Positions 1 to 14,906 are shown, counted from the first letter of the stretch. The stretch: 64,000 bases of DNA from Axinella damicornis (GCA_963931865.1 OZ007507.1:1622913-1686912); one strand, 5' to 3'. The notes: a model not told the origin generated them from the sequence alone. Numbers and translations: made by a program.

Positions 1-403
1 TGGGCTCGCTGCGGTAGGCGTGGCACTTCTTGTCCCTGGGTCCTCTCTTGAGGCTCTGGGGACCAAACGGGTTGAGACAGAGGTGGGCTCGCAGCCACCT
101 CTCCAGCTGGGGCCGGGGAAACCCTTGCAATAACTGAGGAAGAAGAGAGAGTTCAAATTGGTTGGTACTTGACTACAACACATGGATCACATGGTACCAA
201 ATCGGTACAAGCTGGTGAGTGAGTCTGGACCTACTTCCCATGATACATACCTTGGAGTACCCATTGCTAGCAGCTTGTTCCTGTGAGGTGGCAAGTTCCA
301 GGAGAGGGAGGAGTCTCTTTTCGTCAGGAGAGGAGCAGATGAGGAATTCAAGGGCCTTCACCCCCTCCTCACTTACTTGCTGGTCACCAGAAACATCCCC
401 TGT

Positions 404-437
<34 letters not shown>

Positions 438-1701
438 GGGAGAGAGTGTGTGAAGAGTGAGCACAAGGATGTGCAACCACTGTCTTACCTGTTTCTGAGA
501 GCAGTTCCAGGATGTCAGAGAGTTGGGCTTTGAGGAATGACAGGTGGGTAAACTCTGAAGACTGGAGGGGTGTGGAAAAGAGGGACATGAGTAGGAGAGA
601 ATGGGAGTGGGAGGTGAGGGAGGAGAGGGAGGAGGAGGAGGAGAGGAGGAGGAAGAGGAAGAGGAGGAGGAGAAGGAGGAGGAGGAGCGGGAGGGGGAGG
701 TAGACGAGGAGGAAGAGGAGGAAGAGGAGGAGAAAGAGGAGGAAGAGAGGAGGAGAAGGAAAGGAAGAAGAGAGGAGGAGGAAGAGGAGGAGAGAAGGAG
801 GGAGGATTGTTGCATGACCTAGGCAGCAAATTTTACCTTCTGCTTCTTGTCTGATTCCGGTGACGGCCACCTGGTGCCAGAGTTAAGGAAAACTAAGTGA
901 TATCTTGTGGCATCACAGGTTCCTGCCAATCTTGCAAGTGATTATAAGGTGGGAATGACCTGGGAATGAGGCTATCACACATAATAGAAATCACGTGGTG
1001 TCACTACCTCAACAGAAGTGAGGTCCATTTAATAACATTTCAATGATGTCATGATGACAACATAACATGACATAATCACGGAGCAGGTCTGTGGNNNNNN
1101 NNNNNNNNNNNNNNNNNNNNNNNNNNNNNNNNNNNNNNNNNNNNNNNNNNNNNNNNNNNNNNNNNNNNNNNNNNNNNNNNNNNNNNNNNNNNNNNNNNNN
1201 NNNNNNNNNNNNNNNNNNNNNNNNNNNNNNNNNNNNNNNNNNNNNNNNNNNNNNNNNNNNNNNNNNNNNNNNNNNNNNNNNNNNNNNNNNNNNNGATCGA
1301 GATGACAATGTCATCATGCTCTCTTGACTCTTGAAATAGACACTTCCTCAAGGACACGATACCGACTCCTGTGCCCCTCCCCACCTTAGGAACGGATAGG
1401 TCTGCTTCTTCTTGCTTCTAGCATACACCAGCAACTTCTTCAGATGCTGTAAAATGAGATAGAGGACATGAACCTGGACATCAGATGAACAATCAGGTAG
1501 CCTTAACAGTAGTAGTGTCTTCGTGATCAGTGAGTGATTGTCTGTGATCAAAGGATGAAGGAGCCCTCCCACACACTCACTCACGTGGAGAGAGAACTTG
1601 CTGTTGCCTCCTGCACCCGAGTACAGGATGCCACACTCCAGGGGACCTGGGTTGGGCCACAGAAACACCGATGGCTCGCTCACTCCCGCCAGAGTTGCCA
1701 T
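1..1701 (-). CDS. Unrecognised helical protein gene, 5' part (3' end beyond the window)
   Basis: I do not recognise this protein. The likely start is the ATG at 1701. The first coding block (1701 down to about 1385) begins MATLAGVSEPSVFLW and becomes leucine-rich and helical (LLLLRLPDCSS, LILQHLKKLLVYAR), which resembles HEAT/ARM-type repeats but is not diagnostic. Either one long exon or two exons split by an in-frame GTGAGT...TTTTACAG intron (about 1584-1450) would fit. Further exons are at 489-554 (QLSDILELLSE), 251-399 (EEGVKALEFLICSSPDEKRL, donor AAG/GTATGT, acceptor after a poly-C tract) and 1-133 (PRPQLERWLRAHLCLNPFG), and their phases agree. An assembly gap at 1095-1294 lies between the first block and the rest, so joining them into one gene is an inference. 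The start is 184 bp downstream of the PH-1 stop, on the same strand. Confidence 0.5.
251..436. repeat. Exon 251-399 abutting a 33-base poly-G tract (404-436)
   Basis: The + strand has about 33 consecutive G at 404-436. On the coding (-) strand this is poly-C followed by CACAG, so the homopolymer acts as the pyrimidine tract of the 3' splice site of the exon that begins at 399. Confidence 0.6.
601..806. repeat. Purine-rich (GGA)n microsatellite
   Basis: About 200 bases of almost pure purine (GGA/GAGGAG units) on the + strand. It lies in an intron of the unrecognised minus-strand gene. The long Glu/Arg-rich or Ser/Pro-rich open frames across it are composition artefacts. Confidence 0.85.
1095..1294. 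other. Assembly gap (200 N)
   Basis: A run of exactly 200 N, so it is probably a placeholder of fixed size rather than a measured distance. Coding sequence of the unrecognised minus-strand gene may be missing here. Confidence 0.99.
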
Positions 1702-1884
1702 TTATAACTTGAGCCCAGCTGGTCCCGCCCACACGACGTGTATAATTAATATGGTATCACGTGCAGATAAACTATACTCTGACATTGACATGACAGGAAA
1801 AATTAATTATATCGATAATGGAAAATTGATTGAATAAAAAGTATAATAAAATCTCAACACTGTAATCATGATGAGGAGGGGTAA

Positions 1885-3489
1885 CTATATTTCAGCTCTT
1901 GGGCTTGGGGATTGCCCATTGATGGCCTGTACCCAGGACTCCCTCTCTTCGTCGGTGGCGGCATCCAGCAGGTAAGCACTGCAAAGAAAGAAGACAATTT
2001 CTGAAATAATACACCATAAGCTCTGATTGCAGCTGCAGGTATGGAGTGACACCCCTTGTTCCGAGTCTTTGATCGCTTTGCAGTAAGCAAATACCTAAGG
2101 GAGGCGTGGAAGAGTTATTCCCAGACCCCCCTTGGAACGAGACTAGTGCCTGATATCAATACTGATCACTGTTTTTCGTTACCATTGCTGCTGTCAAAAT
2201 TGGTTAGATGTCTCATTCAAGGGATTTAGAAGGCCTCGGGGCCCTTAGCAGTGTCCTTCCTGGCGCTCAGAACGTTACAGCCCAGGACCCTTGGCCTTCT
2301 AAATTCCATGGACTCATCATCTAACCAGGAGCACATATTTTTACAACATCATTATGCAATCCTGGTCTAACCTATGTAGTCTCCAAGCCGTGAACAATAC
2401 GAAAAAATGTGACTACTGCAAAACTAAGTTCACTACAGTATTCCTTGCATGGAATGCACTATAAAGACCACACAAATAAAATTCTCATGTATGCAGATTT
2501 CATTTAGCCACAACTATTTAAAACAGCATTACTAAGTCAAGGCAAGGGCGCTCAAGGTTGTGTAGCACAAATTGATGAGCTACTCATACTCCTCCTACGT
2601 GATGATGACAAACTGATGCAGGTGGGCCAAGAAAGTAGTACTCTTTTTCTTACAGTTTTCAATTCCAAAACTTCTAGCCAAGTTGCCAACTTACGTTCTC
2701 TTATTGATAGGGTCGGGAGCGTGTAGAACAAAGCCATACTTGCAGTCCTTGGGCACATTTTGCGCAGGTGCAACACTACACCGTCCTCCCTTTAGTTTGA
2801 TGGCTCCACGCCGACTCTTGAGGAGAAACAAAATACCAAGATACCTCTACATAAACAGGAAGTACTGACCTTCCATAAATGGGTATAACAAATCTACTGA
2901 TCACATTCCTTCTAGCCCTCAGATCATAATTATAGGAGCAATGCAGGAGAAGACAAGCTATTTGATCTTACATTCCTCAGAAGTATTAATCTACAGATGA
3001 CGAAACAATAATTATTGTCAGTGTAGTAGCCTTGGTTTGCACAAAAGAACGCGGAGGGTCTGGTATGCTTCCTCGTGTGCGTGACGTCAGGGTAGAAAGG
3101 TGGTAGAAAGGACTTAATTGAACGTGGGCATCAGGGCTCAGAAGAGCAAAGGTATGAGATAACGTATCTGGCTAGCGGGGGGCGACTGTCATATACACCA
3201 AGCGTTGAACGTGTATGGTTGAAAAATACGTGAAACTTCGCGTTTTCGTTCTGGATTATGTCATGCTCACGTGAGGAAACATACCAGGCTCTCCCCGCTA
3301 TTACGTACTGCAAGCGACGAAAAGCTGGGCGGGGCCTGAGAACGAGGCTAGTCAGTGTAGTTCAAAAGTCGTCAAATCCAACTGTTTAACTGTTCTCAAC
3401 AATCTGGAGTTCCCATTAACGACAGTACATAAGCGGTGCAGGCTAATGTACTAACTAACACCACATTACATGTATTAAGACCTTGGGGT

Positions 3490-3525
<36 letters not shown>

Positions 3526-4002
3526 GGGGAACAGAAAAGTCCAAATCGAAAATGTACTCTCTTTGCTGGGAGCACTGTATATTGAGCATAGAATCGTATA
3601 GTGAGTAACACATCACATAATGTTAGCTAACATAATGTTAGCTAACATAATGATAGTGTTAGCTAACATAATGTTAGCTAACATTATGTTAGCTAACATT
3701 ATGTCATACCAAGACACTCTTGGTCATACTGTTAATTGTTACTCTGTGTTGCAGATGCAGAGTAGTCACTAGCGGGATGGCTATAGCAACAGACATTCAC
3801 GCACCTCTAGTGTGTCGCCCTTGCTGTAGTCCAGCCTCCACTTGGTGTCCTCATCGTAGTAGACCAGGAAGCCGGGGTACACCACGAAGAAGCGTCTCCT
3901 GAACCGACTCCCGCTCTTCCCTTGCTTGTTCAGAAAGCCCGTCTTGATGGGCTTCGTCACGTCGAAGCTAAACTTGCTGGAGGGACCATGTTTGCTCGCC
4001 AT
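1885..4002 (-). CDS. Single-PH-domain protein, paralog 1 (PH-1), three exons
   Basis: Exons 4002-3805, 2816-2695 and 1978-1885 join in phase (198+122+94 nt) to a 137-residue protein that is essentially one pleckstrin-homology domain. Exon 1 holds strands 1-3 (KTGFLNKQGKSGSRFRRRFF, then VVYPGFLVYYDE). Exon 2 holds the middle strands (GAIKLKGG, YGFVLHAPDP). Exon 3 holds the C-terminal helix with the signature Trp (AYLLDAATDEERESWVQAI) and ends at TAG. The introns are phase 0 and phase 2, with splice sites GAG/GTGCGT, TCAAG/AG, AAC/GTAAGT and TTTGCAG/T. PH domains typically bind phosphoinositides or protein partners at membranes. The basic KSGSRFRRR loop would suit phospholipid binding, but that is an inference. 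Two paralogs with the same architecture lie at 43.0 and 51.0-55.4 kb. A LINE sits about 150 bp upstream of the start. Confidence 0.88.
3490..3524. repeat. Poly-G tract (35 G)
   Basis: Homopolymer of about 35 G within intron 1 of the PH-1 gene. Its length may be unreliable in the assembly. Confidence 0.9.
3617..3704. repeat. Tandem palindromic repeat (TTAGCTAACATAATG units)
   Basis: Five to six copies of a 15-16 bp unit whose core TGTTAGCTAACA is itself a palindrome. The array lies in intron 1 of PH-1 and could form cruciform structures. No coding role is seen. Confidence 0.85.
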
Positions 4003-4154
4003 TACGAAATTCTTTGTTGCTGTCCACGCCTGACAACCAGCTATACCCCTTTACGATTAACTATGCTAGTACCGCAGGTTGAAGTTTGCAAAGTGCACAG
4101 TGCAAAAGTTCCAATTATTTCTGGTGTCACATCCGGAGTACGGTATCTGCATAA

Positions 4155-6255
4155 TTTTTTTTTTTTTTTTTTTGTTATAATAATTTTGCAAGTGAAGCAA
4201 GGATACAAAAATAGCAACAGTTGCTAACAGACTCTTGTACCCAGACTATATAGAAATAGCTAATACACAATAACAAACCACAATATTAGACAGGCATATA
4301 GCTACTTAATAGTGTACAGGAACATGACAAAATATACTTGACATTCACCAGTTTAGAGAACGTATGCATCGCTTGAATGAGGGGAGGGTCTCACAGTCAT
4401 ACACAGGGTTTGGTAGTTGGTTCCACAGTGAGATGGTGTGCGGAAAGTAGGAGAACTGATGTGCATTAGAGTGCACAACTGGTTGTGTGAGTAGGTGGGG
4501 ACTCGAATTCCTGAGATTGAGGGGTGGCCTTCTCACCAGTGGTGCATTGTGGAAAGTAATGTCACCATTTATCAGTTGAAACAGGTAACAGAGTTTCAGC
4601 TGGTGCCTTCTGACTGCAAGGGATGGGATATCACAGATTTCGAGCAGCACATTGTGCTCAAGGTTCCAGTTTTTGGTGCACATCCTCAGAGCGAATTTTT
4701 GGATTCTCTCTAAAGAATGAATGAGACCAACTTGGTGGGGATCCCAGACTATAGCTGCATACTCCAGGTGGGGTCTAATGTATGAGAAATAGAGCTGGAG
4801 TAGTGTTGCAGAGTTTGAATGCTGGTAAAAATTTCTGTATACTATACCAAGTTGGGACCGCGCCTTTTTGCTAATTTCGGTGATGTGCGTGGACCAGTTC
4901 AATGTGGAGGTCAGCCAAACACCAAGGTACTTGTATGAGTGCACCCTTTCAAGCTGTGATCGGTTTACAGACAGGGGTTGAGGCGGTAGGATTGGTTGCC
5001 TTTTTCTAGAAATGACCATGAATTTGCATTTGGTACCATTGAACTGCAGATAATTGTCATCGGACCAGTCACACAGACTGTCAATGTCTGTCTGGAGGTG
5101 TTGATAATCTACCAGTTTCTGAATGGGTCGATAGAGAAGTAAGTCGTCTGCGAATAACGATAGGGTACCATTGGATAGTGAGACAGAGGATATATCATTG
5201 ACGTAGAAAATGAACAATAATGGCCCAATGACTGATCCCTGAGGCACACCAGATGAGACAGGAAGTGGGTTGGAAGATGCACCATTTACACACACGTACT
5301 GCACCCTAGAAGTAAGATATGCAATGATCCATCTGAGAAGATAGGGGTTGACGTTCGTGTCCTTCAGCTTTTCTATCAGCGGTTTGTGTGGCACGGAGTC
5401 GAAGGCTTTTCGATAGTCAAGAAATACTGCACATATATCTGTACCAGAATCTAGCCATTTGTGCCATTGGTCAGTTGCAGCTACCAGTGCTCCAGTGGCA
5501 GATTTGCCTCGAGAGAATCCCCATTGCTGAGCAGAGATAGGAGAGCACTGAGTGAGATGATCTAACAGTGCGTTCCTCATGTGTCTCTCCAACAGCTTGC
5601 TGAGTACAGAAAGTAGTGAGATGGGGCGATAGTTTGTGGGATCAGAGCGGTTGGATGATTTAGGTACAGGCGATACTCTGGCTGTTTTCCACTCATCTGG
5701 TAGTTCCCCAAGGCTGATGGAGATGTTGAATAGTTGGGTAATAGCTGGAGTCATGCTAAGAGCAGTTTCTTTCAGCATCCGGGCAGGTATTTCATCGTGG
5801 CCGCTGGATTTGGTTGTGTCTAGGGTTGATAGCATTCGATACACTTCGTCTTCGGTACAGAGTAAGAACGCGGGGCATTCGTTAGGGACAGTTGGTGGCA
5901 GGTCTGATACGTCCAAGACTGGGGTGGAGAGGTTGAATGAATTTATAAAAACGTCATTTAGCAAGTTGGCTTTCCCCAGGTCTGATGTGGCCACAGTACT
6001 TCCAAACTCGAGAGTTGGGAGAGTAATACTCTTAGATTTTACTGCCTTAACAAGTTTCCAGAACTCTTTTGGGTTACGGGGATGGAGTTTAGTGAAGAAT
6101 TCCTTCTTTGCAGATCTCAATTTGGAGACAATTCTATTCCTGAGTTGTTTGAACTTCTCCTGATCGTCCCTATTACCACTGCTGTGAGCCCTTCTGAAAA
6201 GGAGGTTTCTCTTTCTAATTAGCTGCACAATTTCCTTGTTTAACCATGTTTAACA
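4155..6255 (-). mobile_element. 5'-truncated LINE (jockey/CR1-like) with 3' poly(A)
   Basis: The minus-strand frame from 6228 to 4345 encodes about 627 residues of reverse transcriptase and C-terminal thumb. Recognisable blocks are NYRPISLLSVLSKLLE, FLDYRKAFDSVPH, SSGVPQGSVIGPLLF and the catalytic FADD. No AP endonuclease is present. The frame is open only back to a TAA near 6250, with WLNKEIVQLIRKRN as the first family-like residues, so the copy is truncated as expected from incomplete reverse transcription. After the stop there is about 170 bp of 3' tail ending in a poly(A) tract, read as T19 at about 4156-4174 on the + strand. No clear target-site duplication was found. The intact frame suggests a young insertion. 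It lies in the 5' flank of PH-1 and is not part of that gene. Confidence 0.9.
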
Positions 6256-6828
6256 ATTAATAGGGCCCGGGGCAATGACATGCTTTAGCCTACATGATAT
6301 GACCAGTGGCGTCCACCAACATAATATACTCACATAATATTATGCACTGTACAATCATGGGGTGGTGTTGCAATCATTACACTGTGTTCTTTACTACATG
6401 CGCAGCTTCAACCACATTCACAGAAGGTTTCGCTCTTTGCACACGAGGATCACCTACTGGTACATTCAGACTGCAGTGAGGGAGGAGAATCTACATTGAA
6501 GGCACACATCTCTTACCATCACAAACCTTGTCTTTGGACCCATTAGCATTGCTTGTGGTACAAAACCAGCGTATAATATATTAATGACGCCATGGGGCAG
6601 GCTGTAAACTGTCAAGTAATAATAGTCTGTGTGGAAGGTGAGCCTACTGTTACACACAGCTTTGAGCAAACTTGATGGCAATGTTTTAATCATATGATAC
6701 TGTGCTGTACATCTGATGAAGACAGCACAGCTAGCTCCATAAAAGAATTCCATCAGGTTTTCCAATAGCTATTTGAAGTCTGACCACATAAAATGCATGC
6801 CATCCACTGCATCCAGCTGTATCAGGCT

Positions 6829-6872
6829 TAGCCTCGTTCCCAGGCTCCCAAAACGGCCTGGGAACGAGGCTA
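6829..6872. mobile_element. Foldback mini-transposon (44 bp) with 9-bp target duplication
   Basis: TAGCCTCGTTCCCAGGC and its inverted partner GCCTGGGAACGAGGCTA are separated by a 10-bp spacer. The direct repeat TATCAGGCT flanks both sides (6820-6828 and 6873-6881). It belongs to the same family as the elements at 44903, 53899, 59404 and 61394. Confidence 0.88.
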
Positions 6873-7012
6873 TATCAGGCTGTGCTGTACATCTGATGAA
6901 GACAGCACAGTTCCATCAAAGCATTCCATCAAGTCTGACTGCATAACACGTCAAAATGCATGCCACCCAGTACGTACATAGCCTGAAGGTATACTGTGGA
7001 GCACAACTGCAC

Positions 7013-8863
7013 TTACTGTGGAGCATTTGTCTTATGGTTGACTACAAGCAGTGGGTTGGTTTGACTCAGAATCTCATCGTTCACTGATATACCTGCACAC
7101 GGGAACAAACAAGGCCATCGAGACCACCGTAATGCAATCAAGCAGCAATAACCAGCAGTGCCACATTATAATCTCAACTGATTATAGTTCCACTCACCAT
7201 CAAGGTATTGCTTGAGCAGTGCTCTCAGCTTTCTGTTTTCATCCTCTAGTGTCTGCTTCTCCCTGTCAAGAGCTAGCTTGTCCAGCAGCACCTGGGGAAA
7301 CAGAAGGTGCTGGCCCTGAGCCTAGTTTGGCTTCATGAGCTAGTGTAAGTGTAGCTGATGTCTGGAGCCAACCAGCAGCTCCTGAAGAGCCATATTTCTG
7401 CTCAAGCTGACCACCAGCCGGTACACAGACAGGAATAGCAGCTGTCAGTGCAGTGGAGTAATAATTATTTCTTTATCAGGATGTTGAGTTGTAACCACAC
7501 TCCACAATGTAGTTTCTTTTACCTTATTGTGTCTTCTCCAGAAGTTTTCTAATGCAGAGTACTCGTGCATCACCTGCATTAGATGAATGGTTTGGCTGTG
7601 TAGTTATACACTGCAATGACATCACTACTCTCCAATGGAACGTTTGCACGGATAGCCTATACCTTAGCAAGGGCCTCTGATGGGGGCTCGGTCTGCACAC
7701 TGGTCGCCTGTTGCTCCTCCTCAGAGGACAGCGAGGAGGCATAGAATGGCAGCACCTGGGAGAGGGGAGAGGGGGGAGGCCGAGCTACAAGTACACAGAC
7801 AAAATTTACTTTAGAGAGACGACCAACGTATTTCCCACTACTTCCATTATATTTCATGAGTAAGTAGCATCAAGCCTCTGATTCCCAAACACCTACTTAC
7901 CATCATGTGCTGTGAGAAACACTAACAGTACTAGGCATTGACATGCCTAGAATCTCAGAAGATCCAACACTATGAAATGATGGTTTATGTCTTAGTGCAG
8001 ACTACAGAATACGTACATATTTGTAGTTTGTCATAAACACATGCAGTTTGTTTCATACCTTCTCTTCCTCTGTCTCTAATTTTCGGCACATTTCTGCTGA
8101 TCTCAAAATTCTCTCACCCTGCATCATGTGTGGTTTGTTGACATTGAAGCCTCAATTCCAGCCCCCTCTCCAGCTGGGAAGGAGCCTGACATTGAAGCCT
8201 CAATCCCAGCCCCCTCCCCAGCTGGGGAGGAGCCTGAAATTGAAGCCTCATTCCCAGGCTCCTCCCCAGCTGGGGAGGAGCCTGAAATTGAAGCCTCATT
8301 CCCAGGCTCCTCCCCAGCTGGGGAGGAGCCTGGGAATGAGCATAGCGGTAAATAATGGGACATACAACATTGAACATATCCTCACCTTCTCTTTCTTTCT
8401 CTGCAGCTCCTTTATGGCAGCATCACTCTGCAATGTAAGTGTAGTCAAACTGCTCCTGTGTGGATAACATACAACATATGACATGAGCATGAACGTCAGT
8501 CAATCGAATGTCCCATTGCTCCACCCTATAGGTGCATTGAATTTGCATGTCCCCATATGGAGTAGATGGTGGGGTAATAATTATTAGCAGCTAAGGGTTC
8601 ATTCTTTTGGTCTAGGGGATAAATGCTAACAGAAGTAGAGTTATATCACAAACCTTTCCAGGTCTCTGGAGGCAGTCATCTCTGCTTTGAGTTCATGAAA
8701 GCGAGCGAGCACTGCTTCACGATCCTGCAGTAACCACCCAAGAAATGATCATCACACATCATTTGATAGGCTGAGTGAGAACCAGTGGACAACTTACCCC
8801 ATAACCAAATAGTGGAAATTGAATGAATTAATTTACTCTCACAACCTAACTGAGTGGTCTAAC

Positions 8864-8898
<35 letters not shown>

Positions 8899-11663
8899 AC
8901 ACGATAGTGTGTTTCAGGAGCTACCATTTGCTTGCCTGCTTTATAGTAACTGTTTTCTCCTCATTCTCTCTCGAGTTGACAGCCATCCTCTGCTTGAGCT
9001 GCCCTATAGTGTCCTGGAGGAAGACAGTGTGTGGTGTGATCTCCTTTGCTGGGGTTGGATATTAAGAGTAATACGTGTTTGTGACTTGAAGCAGGTCAAA
9101 GTTCAGTGATTAAACGTCCTTGATCTCGCTTCCTTTTCCCTAGCCTCGTTCCAGGTGCCTGTACTGAGCGCCTAGAAATGAGGCTATTTAACTTGATTCA
9201 ACTCTTCACCAATCAATGTTATCACTTTGATTTAACTCTTTGCCAACCAATTCACTAGCCTCATTCCCAGGCCTACCCCGTTTTTTTCTGTTCTTTGGTT
9301 TGCGTTGACAATAATACACGGGTGTGATAATACACTATGCTATGTGGTATAGACACACACAGAACACATGTGCACCTGCAATTTCTGCAGCTTCCTCATC
9401 TGCCTGCCAATAGTCTTGGCACTCTCCTCGTCCTTCTTCTTGAGTGCCTCAAACCTCAGTTTCCGCTCCTCCGTGCTCTCCTTGTACTGGTGCGTCTCAT
9501 GCTGAAACTCCTGCCAGAGCTCGTCCAGGGTTGCCTTCCGCTGGGCACTCAGCGCATGTGTGTCTTCCAGGTTCTGAATGTGTTGTGTGTGTGTGTGTGT
9601 GTAGGGAGGAACAAGGGACAGTGAAATACTCTCATCTAAGACGGACAGGAGGACAGTAAACAAAACCTTGTTTTTGAGTTCATCCATGAGGCTCTGGAAC
9701 TCGTGCTTGGCCTCTGTTTCCCTCTCAGTGTGCCTCAGTTCCATAGCGTACATCACATCTGCCAGGTCCTTCGTCTCATGCTCATGCCGAGAGATCAGCA
9801 TCTGCCTGTGTGTGTGTACGTGTGCATGCATATGTGTGTGCATGAGTTGTGTACATGGGTGCATAGAGTAAGATGTCAACATGATTGCAGAAAACATATT
9901 TCCTTACGGACCTCTCTTTGTCAAACTCAGCCCGCAGTCTCTCCAACTCCTTTCGGTACTCTTCCTCCAGAACTTGGACTCTCTTAGACTGGAACTCTAC
10001 CATCACAATGGTGCAGAGATTAGTCAGAGATGACTCAAAGGATGCAACACAATGCACAGAATGTCAGTACAAATAAAGCTTACCAATGAGCTCATCGATG
10101 TTCTCCAAGTGGCTGCGCAGTGCCACCTGGTATCTGGTAAGAGAGTCACGGATCTTACTTTCCACCAAAGAGAATATCGCTTCTTTTACAGTAGCAATGG
10201 CACTCCTTGTAGCCATTCAAGACTACGCCATAGAGTGTCTTAGACACTTCATAAATTGAGTGGTCAATGCATGATGCATCAGTGAACAAATATAGTGTGA
10301 TTTGGGGGGAGGGGAAGGAGGTAGGAATCAAACGATGACAAGCTGAAGGGGAAAAGGCTTGGCGCTATACTTTAGCCCCGAAGTTGGTGATGCTACCATT
10401 GGGAATGGAAGGCTCTCAGTGACTGTTGCCATGATTCATGAATAGGATACTGTTCTTCAGCCTCCTCCAGGTCTTTGGCCAGCGATCTAATGATGGCATC
10501 CTTCCGATCAACAACCCTCTCAAACGTCTGACCCATGACTTCCGTGTCCTTTTGTAGCTCATTGGTCTTTGCTGCATTTGAGGAAAACAAGCACAAAAAC
10601 CAGCGATAGTCCGAGGACTCTATTCTCTACGGTAATACTATTGTACACTTATCAATCAGGTCGACATTGTAGGTCTGTTGGCCTCATACCCTATGAGCCT
10701 GGGTATGAGGCTAGGTTAATTTCTTCAAGCTGTCTTCTTTTACATGCATCTTGAGTGTAATCATCGATAGGGCTCCTCCCACATTATTGTCCCTGCAAAG
10801 TTGACTGCTGCTAAAGAATGCCTCTGCAGTACTTCAACTGCCTCTCAGGCAATCTCCTGCAGTCGTTAGCTTGTATAAGCTGAAAGTGCCGACGTGTGCT
10901 TTGACCTCTGGTCTTGATGCAAATACAGCCTTTATACACCTCTCAACCTTCCCCTCCATAGTGTACTTGATACGGTACATTAACTAGTATAAATTCATCC
11001 CCCCTCACTCTTCCTCATGATTGTTCTCCACTGATTCTGCAGCTTCAAAAGGTTCAGTTTGGAGGCTTTCTCTTCCCTGGAAAGTTTCTCCTGGGGACGC
11101 ATATATAGGACACAAAGGATTCATACTATTTACATCAATGACTGAGCTGTGTTTGAAGCTGTATGTAGCTAGGTAGAGTGATAGAGTGTGGGAACGGCCT
11201 GGAATAGAGCCGTTACAGCTCCATTATCTATGCTTACAGCTCCTATCAAATAATACCTGAATGTGAAGTCCAAAGATGGTTTATTTAAGCCCAACGGTAG
11301 TTCCTGTCACAATAATTAGGGTCAGTTTTTAGGCGTTTGCCAAACACCATAATTTTGATAATGATGATGATGAAACTTTATTTTGACAGGGTAGCCCCTT
11401 CAGCATGTGGCTGCTGATCTTCCAGTTTAGTTTGATACTGTATTGTACACGCCTGTGTCCGAATTACTGTATGCTGTATGTCTTATGATCATGCAATCAA
11501 ACGTATTTCCTTTCTCAAGTCGTACCTTGAGGAACCGGGATAGCATCTCCTCCTTCTTCCGCTGATTCTCCTCGTCCGCGAGCCGCTGCTGTTCCAGAAA
11601 CACGGCCCGTTCCTCCTCAGACATTTTGGCGAGCTTCTTCGCCAGCTTCTTGTCCACCGCCAT
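7013..11663 (-). CDS. DRC2: Dynein regulatory complex subunit 2 (DRC2 / CCDC65)
   Basis: Fifteen exons join in phase to 464 residues (human about 484): 11663-11526, 11090-11009, 10571-10451, 10133-10084, 9996-9908, 9801-9667, 9573-9376, 9013-8951, 8724-8654, 8455-8386, 8118-8059, 7755-7663, 7573-7523, 7291-7198 and 7092-7013. The protein is coiled coil almost throughout. Family blocks are [16 protein letters not shown] near the N-terminus, [41 protein letters not shown] and the C-terminal [23 protein letters not shown]2 pairs with DRC1 as the base of the nexin-dynein regulatory complex on doublet microtubules of motile cilia, needed for assembly and beat control. The start [10 protein letters not shown] follows an X-box at 11731. 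A GTAAGT overlaps the stop (CACAGTAAGT), so a further 3' exon carrying the extra vertebrate tail is possible. Confidence 0.95.
8140..8338. repeat. 60-bp minisatellite in a DRC2 intron
   Basis: About three and a half copies of a roughly 60-bp unit containing TTGAAGCCTCA, CCAGCTGGGGAGGAGCCTG and similar blocks. The units contain CCTCATTCCCAGGC and its inverse, so the array seems to have arisen by amplification of a foldback mini-transposon. It lies between exons 11 and 10 of DRC2. Confidence 0.8.
8868..8894. repeat. Poly-C tract (about 27 C)
   Basis: Homopolymer in the DRC2 intron between exons 9 and 8; G-rich on the transcribed sense strand. Confidence 0.85.
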
Positions 11664-11730
11664 CTTTTCAGAAGCAAAATTCAGGACACCTTGCAAGAGA
11701 GTGACAGGTCAGTGTATTCCGCAAGAACAT

Positions 11731-11744
11731 GTTACCATGGTTAC
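11731..11744 (-). promoter_or_regulatory. RFX X-box in the DRC2/ASPDH divergent promoter
   Basis: On the minus strand the sequence reads GTAACCATGGTAAC, which fits the X-box consensus of an inverted GTNRCC / RGYAAC pair with a 2-bp spacer. It is about 70 bp upstream of the DRC2 start codon and about 100 bp upstream of the ASPDH start. RFX factors activate ciliary genes in animals, so DRC2 is the likelier target. The site was found by inspection only. Confidence 0.7.
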
Positions 11745-11771
11745 CAATCACGTGAGCAGGACTATTTGCTC

Positions 11772-11814
11772 TGGCTCGTTCCCATGCTTCGGACCACTAG
11801 CCTGGGAACGAGAC
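11772..11814. mobile_element. Degraded foldback mini-transposon in the divergent promoter
   Basis: GGCTCGTTCCCATGC and AGCCTGGGAACGAGAC face each other across a short spacer. This matches the TAGCCTCGTTCCCAGGC family, but the ends are eroded and no target duplication is visible. Confidence 0.55.
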
Positions 11815-11844
11815 GACCTCAATGCAGAGCATTGTGTGCAGAGA

Positions 11845-14906
<3,062 letters not shown>

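Noticed and set aside
373..870. Poly-Pro, Ser- and Leu-rich minus-strand frames
   Set aside because: Composition artefacts of the (GGA)n tract and poly-G; only the short exon segments at 251-399 and 489-554 look coding.
6466..6765. 99-codon minus-strand frame downstream of DRC2 as a further DRC2 exon
   Set aside because: No resemblance to the vertebrate DRC2 tail and no suitable acceptor in phase. The possible extra 3' exon therefore remains unlocated.
8048..8467. Repetitive PPPQLGRSL / SPAGEEP frames on both strands
   Set aside because: They are translations of a 60-bp minisatellite in a DRC2 intron, open only because the unit length is a multiple of three.
11360..11420. ATGATGATGATGAAACTTTATTTT as a LINE 3' end
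   Set aside because: It resembles the microsatellite-like 3' tails of some LINEs, but too little flanking sequence is preserved to assign a family.
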